Positions 59,937 to 64,000 of a stretch of DNA of 64,000 bases are shown one piece after another (the first letter of the stretch is position 1; each line of letters starts with the position of its first letter). A program made the position numbers and the translations under genes. Source of the DNA: Paraescarpia echinospica (Eukaryota > Annelida > Polychaeta > Sabellida > Siboglinidae); NCBI GenBank assembly GCA_020002185.1, contig CM034533.1, forward strand, positions 40,250,743 through 40,314,742, given 5' to 3'. The notes under the pieces were generated by a model, which was given only the letters and a program-made list of their open reading frames with translations, had not been told where the DNA came from and made no database searches.

Positions 59937-60719
59937 CTAGTATACGCACTCTCGGGCTCGTCGCATTGTCGCCTCGATGCCCAGGTGTGCTTCGTGTAGT
60001 TTCTCGAGTATTTCGCTCCGCTGTGAAGATGGGATGACACATCGACTTCCTCTGAACACGATGCCATCTTGTATTGCGAGCTCCTCACGTATGCCATAAT
60101 ACGCTCTGATCGTTGTTGGTAGGCAACTCTTCTCAGGCCAGCCTTGTAGAATGGCTACTTTCAGTGTTTGTAGTGTGTCGTCTGTCTCAGTGTTGTGTTG
60201 TATGTCTCCGAGTCTACCATCTGAGATGGGCAGGTAGTCAGCCATGTGGATCGTCTCAACTTCCTTTTCCACGGCTTCGAGTAAGTCGTTTCCTTGCATG
60301 TATGCTCGACTGAGCGTGTCGGCGATATACATGTGCTGCCCTCTTTTGTAGACGATGTCGATCTCGTACCGCTGAGCTCGTAACAGCATCCGTTGTAGTC
60401 GCTTCGGAGCTGCCTGGAGTGACTTTTTGTTGATCATTTCGAGAGGTTTGTGGTCTGATTCAACTCTTATCGGTCTGCCATATGCATAGTGGTCGAAACG
60501 CTCTAACCCAAAAATAATCGCGAGCATTTCTTTTTCGATCTGGGCATACCTGCTTTCAGCATCTGTCAGCGATCTGGAAGCATAGGCAATTGGTTGCTCG
60601 TTCTGTAGTATGCACGCTCCAAGGCCACTCTCGGACGCATCACACTGCAGAGTGAGTGGAACGGTCGGGTCGAAGTATCGGAGTACTGGTGTCTCCGACA
60701 ACATCTGCTTGATCTTCAC
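59937..60719 (-). pseudogene. Gypsy RNase H and integrase zinc-finger region
   Basis: Starts with VLRYFDPTVPLTLQCDASES (first RNase H Asp), continues through RYAQIEKEMLAI and ESDHKPLEMI, DTLSRAY (last Asp region), and ends with the H-x-x-H part of the integrase zinc finger (HEAHLGIEATMRRARE). It ends at the TAG near 59937. It joins the RT region through a frameshift near 60716. Confidence 0.93.
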
Positions 60720-61357
60720 GACCGCCGCGCTGCGCCGTGCACCGATTCGTCCCAGAGGAAGTCAGTGTCAGCTTTGATGAGATCTCGGAGTGGTTGCGTG
60801 ACATTGGAGATGCCTTTTGCGAACTTCTGTAGGTAGTTGACCATGCCCATGAGGCGCTGCACCGCCTTCTTGTCGTGTGGTTGAGGCATTTTGAGTATGG
60901 CCTCCACCTTCGCTGGATCTACTTTCAGTCCCTCTGCTGTTATGAGATGACCCATGTACGACACCCCACTCCGTTTCCAGTGCAGTTTCTCTTTGTTCAG
61001 TTTGATGTTCTTTTCGCGACATCGATTCAGTAGCTGCGCCATCTTCATGTCGTGGTCCTCTTCAGCTTCAGCGGCCGTTTCACCACAACCGGCAACGAAA
61101 ATGTCGTCAGCTATGATGAACACACCAGGGATCTTCTCTAACGCCTGATGTAACCGTTGCTGAAAGTACTCTGGCACTGGCGAGATTCCGAAAGGCATCC
61201 TGCAGTACCGGTACCTTCCGTAGGGTGTCTGGAATGTAGTCAAGTAACTGGACTGTTCATCCAGTTCCACGTGCCAGAAATCATTCTTAACATCGCAGAC
61301 AGTGAACACCTTCGCAGACGCCAGTTCCGGTATGACGTCCTCGATCACTGGTAGCAT
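60716..61357 (-). pseudogene. Gypsy reverse transcriptase
   Basis: Palm with DVKNDFWHVELDEQSSYLTT, GRYRYCRMPFGISPVPEYFQ and the catalytic IADDIFVAG, then the thumb and connection (SYMGHLITAEGLKVD, RLMGMVNYLQKF). A frameshift at about 61398-61410 separates it from gag-protease, whose frame ends KKSGKIRPH. Residues needed for catalysis are present. Confidence 0.94.
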
Positions 61358-61397
61358 GTAGTGACTGCGCTTTAGAGCTTTGTTGAGCGGTTTCGGA

Positions 61398-62927
61398 TCA
61401 ATGCGGTCTTATTTTTCCGCTTTTCTTTTTCACGATGACCATACTCGACACCCAGTCAGTTGGTGTGTCAACTTCAGCTATCACACCCATTTCTTGAAGG
61501 CGCGTTAGCTCGTCCTTCAACGGATGCTTTAACGCGACCGGTACACGTCGAGGAGGGAGTATGACTGGACTGACTGATTCGTCTATTTCCAGATGTAGTG
61601 TGCACTCCATTTTTCCTTCACCCGTGAACACGTCCCCGTACGACGCGAACATCGACGACTTTGTCAATGTGTTGTTGTCGTCGTCAATTTTCAGGATGTT
61701 TTGGTGCTGGATTTTTAGTAAGTTCATCTCCTGTGCTGATTGTGAACCGATGATCGGCGTGACCTCGGCATCTATCACAACAAAGGTCATGTTGTAGCTT
61801 GCACCATTCTTTGGGTTTGTTACGCATAGCTCAGAGCTGCCCAACGACGTCATGGTGCTTTTGTTGTAGAGCGAGATAATGTTGGCAGACTCCTTGATGG
61901 TTGTAGTAGCAGGTAGGTCACCTTTCGAGATAACATTGCAGGTGGCGCCACTATCGATCTGGAAGCGCAAGCTCCTGTCCGCCAATGTCATCTGTGCGAA
62001 TATTTTCGACTTGGTTGAAGTGTTGTTTACCACCATGATTTCATTTTCAGAGTCAGTGTCTTTGTCTAGTAGGTGAACTTTGTGCTGCTGTGTGGCCCTC
62101 GATTTCTTTCGACACTTTCTGGCAAAGTGATTCATCGATTTGCACAGCTTGCACTCCTCACCCCATTTCTCTCTCAATCTTTCATGTTTGTAGCCGCAGA
62201 ATTTGCATTCATACGCCAGTTGTTCTTTTTCAGTTGAGCGTTGTGGCGTAGCGTGTGCTTTCTTTTTAAACGAGCGCTTTTTCACTGCAGAGTGGTTGAA
62301 TGCGTGCACTTCATCACTCGACATCGCTTTCAGCTTGGCGTCTGTCGACTCGATGGCTCTGCAGATGTCCAAACACTTAGTTAGAGACAGTGATGATTCT
62401 TGCAGCAGTCGTTTCCTCATGGCATTGCTGCTGATGCCACACACAATTCTGTCGCGAATGAGTTCATCTCTCAGTATATCGTAGTTACATGACTTGATTA
62501 ACCACCGAAGTGCGGTCGCGAAAACATCAACCGTTTCATGACTTTCTTGATTGCGATTATTGAAAACGTATCTTTCATAAATCACGTTAGTCTCGCCGAT
62601 GAAGTGCCTTTCCATAAGGGTCAAAATAGTGTTCATGTCGGAACATTCCTGATCATTCTGGAATGCGAGACCATTGAAAACGTCCAATGCATCCTGTCCC
62701 ACGCAGGTGATGAATGTAGCAACCCTGTATTCGTTTGACTTCTGCTTCAGATGCGACACTATTTCGTAACTGTCCCATATCTGTTTCCATTGCCTCCAGT
62801 TTGTGGCGAGATTGTCCTTGGTGTTGAGTTTTGGTGGCAATGGTATGTTGCTATGGATGACTTGAGGCCCTTCACTGTTTGCTGCAGTTGGTTCAGTAGT
62901 CATGTTGTAGATGTGCAGTGTTGACAA
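61398..62927 (-). CDS. Gypsy gag-protease and start of RT (509 codons)
   Basis: The frame opens MSTLHIYNMTTEPTAANSEG. A capsid-like gag region (WRQWKQIWDSYEIV near residues 42-56; VDVFATALRWLIKSC near 134) is followed by a basic linker and two Cys/His clusters, the second a nucleic-acid zinc knuckle (CKLCKSMNHFARKC, about 258-271). Aspartic protease follows, with FQIDSGATCNVIS (catalytic Asp, about 325), then the early RT motif MGVIAEVDTPTDWVSSMVIV. No gag stop precedes the protease, so gag and pol were one frame. Confidence 0.93.
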   Translation of the reverse strand: MSTLHIYNMTTEPTAANSEGPQVIHSNIPLPPKLNTKDNLATNWRQWKQIWDSYEIVSHLKQKSNEYRVATFITCVGQDALDVFNGLAFQNDQECSDMNTILTLMERHFIGETNVIYERYVFNNRNQESHETVDVFATALRWLIKSCNYDILRDELIRDRIVCGISSNAMRKRLLQESSLSLTKCLDICRAIESTDAKLKAMSSDEVHAFNHSAVKKRSFKKKAHATPQRSTEKEQLAYECKFCGYKHERLREKWGEECKLCKSMNHFARKCRKKSRATQQHKVHLLDKDTDSENEIMVVNNTSTKSKIFAQMTLADRSLRFQIDSGATCNVISKGDLPATTTIKESANIISLYNKSTMTSLGSSELCVTNPKNGASYNMTFVVIDAEVTPIIGSQSAQEMNLLKIQHQNILKIDDDNNTLTKSSMFASYGDVFTGEGKMECTLHLEIDESVSPVILPPRRVPVALKHPLKDELTRLQEMGVIAEVDTPTDWVSSMVIVKKKSGKIRPH

Positions 62928-63117
62928 TATCAGATCATATGGACGTACAGTACCAGGTCCAGTGTAGACAACACATGAACGATTATTCCGTATTATCGCT
63001 CAGTGTGGATTTGAAAATTGTCAAAATTCAGTTTACACGACATTGTGTATTGCAGAATGCTCGAATTTACAGCATTATTGATCTATGTAACGTAGACTCG
63101 TTACCGTTCTGACACCA

Positions 63118-63311
63118 TGTTTCACTATACATCGTGTGTTGTCTATGTAGAAGGATGAAACTTTATGTAAACACAATTGACCATTCAGAGGTTCTTTATT
63201 AGCATGGCAGACAACTCAAGTCACGCGATGTATCCAACTGTCGTGCACAGACTCACGCCGTTACCGTGGCGCCGCCTAGTGACTAACTAAACAATATAAC
63301 ATATTGCAACA
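63118..63311 (-). repeat. 5' LTR of the gypsy element
   Basis: 194 bp, same ends as the other LTR. Promoter and transcription start are expected within it. The primer binding site TGGTGTCAGAACGG follows at 63117 downward on the minus strand. Confidence 0.95.
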
Positions 63312-64000
63312 GGGTAGATGTGGATATGTTGTCCGGACCCGAAGCCTTCCGCGTGCTCTGTCTCCTAAACAGTTTCCTCACATCAGCTTCCTGGACTATA
63401 AAGGGCGGAGACAGAGAGGTACCTGCTGGAAGTGGGCGCTGTTTTGGTGAATAGTTAAACTTGTCAAATTTGCTGTAAAAGTCGTTCAGCTGATTGGGGA
63501 ATGAGGGATCACTACGTTCCTTGTACTGCGTAATCTGCCGCAGGCCTTTCCAGACAGATCTGGTGTTGTTGGAAGCGAACTGGTCCTGAAATTTGCGTTT
63601 GTATATGAATTTGGCCTTCTTGATCGCCTTATGCGCCTCGCACTTAGCTCTCCTGAATGTTTCCCTGCTGCCGCCGATGAACGCCGCGTTCTTCGCCGCC
63701 AGTTTCTGCTTGATGTCCCTGGTGAACCAAGGTTTGTCGTTGCCATACAGGCAGTCTTTGTCTCCGTGCACAGCTCCTCACACCAGTTGATGTAGGATGT
63801 CACGGTGTCAGCATACACGTCTAGGTCAGGACGTGCCTCTTTAAACATGTCCCAATCTGTGCACTCCAGGCATCCCCGAAGAGCTGCAGTCGACTCGTCC
63901 GTCCGCTTCTTGACAGTCTTTGTTGGCTTCTACGTTTTCAGTTTCTGTCGGTACGTGGGGATGAGGACGACCGTTGCGTGATCAGACTCTCCGATGAGAG
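63312..64000 (-). pseudogene. L2/Rex1-like LINE, 5' portion
   Basis: Minus strand, continues the LINE of 57430-58357 across the gypsy insertion. Contains DKPWFTRDIKQKLAAKNAAF, KAIKKAKFIYKRKFQDQF, VWKGLRQITQYK and the RT start FRRQSTRKASGPDNISTSTL. A frameshift lies near 63770. It runs off the window end. Confidence 0.88.

Larger units (their letters stand above)
58358..63311 (-). mobile_element. Ty3/gypsy LTR retrotransposon, near-complete
   Basis: A 4954-bp element with two LTRs, flanked by the 5-bp target duplication GGGTA (58353-58357, 63312-63316). On the minus strand: 5' LTR (63311-63118), primer binding site TGGTGTCAGAACGG directly after it, one long gag-pol reading region (62927-59067), a polypurine tract AAAGGAAGGGAGA, and the 3' LTR (58542-58358). 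The LTRs differ by three substitutions and two small indels, so the insertion is fairly recent. No envelope gene. Three breaks interrupt the coding region. Confidence 0.96.

Overview
This window looks like invertebrate animal nuclear DNA, most probably from a cephalochordate (amphioxus), although the species is inferred rather than proven. It holds one host gene that I can reconstruct completely: a 16-exon orthologue of GK5 (FGGY-family glycerol kinase 5) on the + strand, from 6657 to 53982. The joined exons give 1587 nt, that is 528 codons plus a stop. All intron phases agree, every intron is GT-AG, and the length is essentially that of vertebrate GK5. A second candidate host gene is a two-exon, 76-residue reading frame nested in GK5 intron 10. 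Everything else is mobile elements and tandem repeats.

Layout. 1-1013 and 1014-2005: two decayed LINE reverse transcriptases placed head to head. 2006-6656: AT-rich intergenic DNA with a short palindrome array, a LINE 3' tail and scattered 14-nt dyads. 6657-53982: GK5. Its introns carry a pogo-like element (6847-8054), a 6.8-kb element with inverted ends (9766-16584) that holds a dead Tc1 transposon and a histone-type 3' stem-loop, a second pogo-like element with a LINE inside it (25506-28119), a small MITE (36075-36260), a three-level nest of DNA transposons (36888-39798) and a TTAA element with a hAT element inside it (50075-52888). 54195-57060: broken LINE, minus strand. 57430-64000: another broken LINE, split by a nearly intact 4.95-kb Ty3/gypsy LTR retrotransposon (58358-63311) with a 5-bp target duplication.

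The most striking feature is the relation between GK5 exons and minisatellites. In most introns a tandem array starts exactly at a splice junction, and in the clearest cases the repeat unit is a copy of the junction: the last bases of the exon plus the 5' splice site (exons 3, 6, 7), or the 3' splice site plus the first bases of the exon (exons 4, 8, 10). Other arrays copy intron sequence next to an acceptor or donor (exons 2, 11, 12, 14, 16). The last intron (17.4 kb) is dominated by about 380 copies of a 27-bp unit containing CAG|GTATRT, a good match to a 5' splice site. From memory, unverified here, minisatellites at amphioxus exon-intron boundaries have been described in the Adh gene under the name 'mirages'; this locus looks like a much larger case and is my main reason for suggesting amphioxus.

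The long reading frames in the arrays are artefacts of repeat units whose length is a multiple of three. I see no prokaryotic system, CRISPR array, rRNA or tRNA here.
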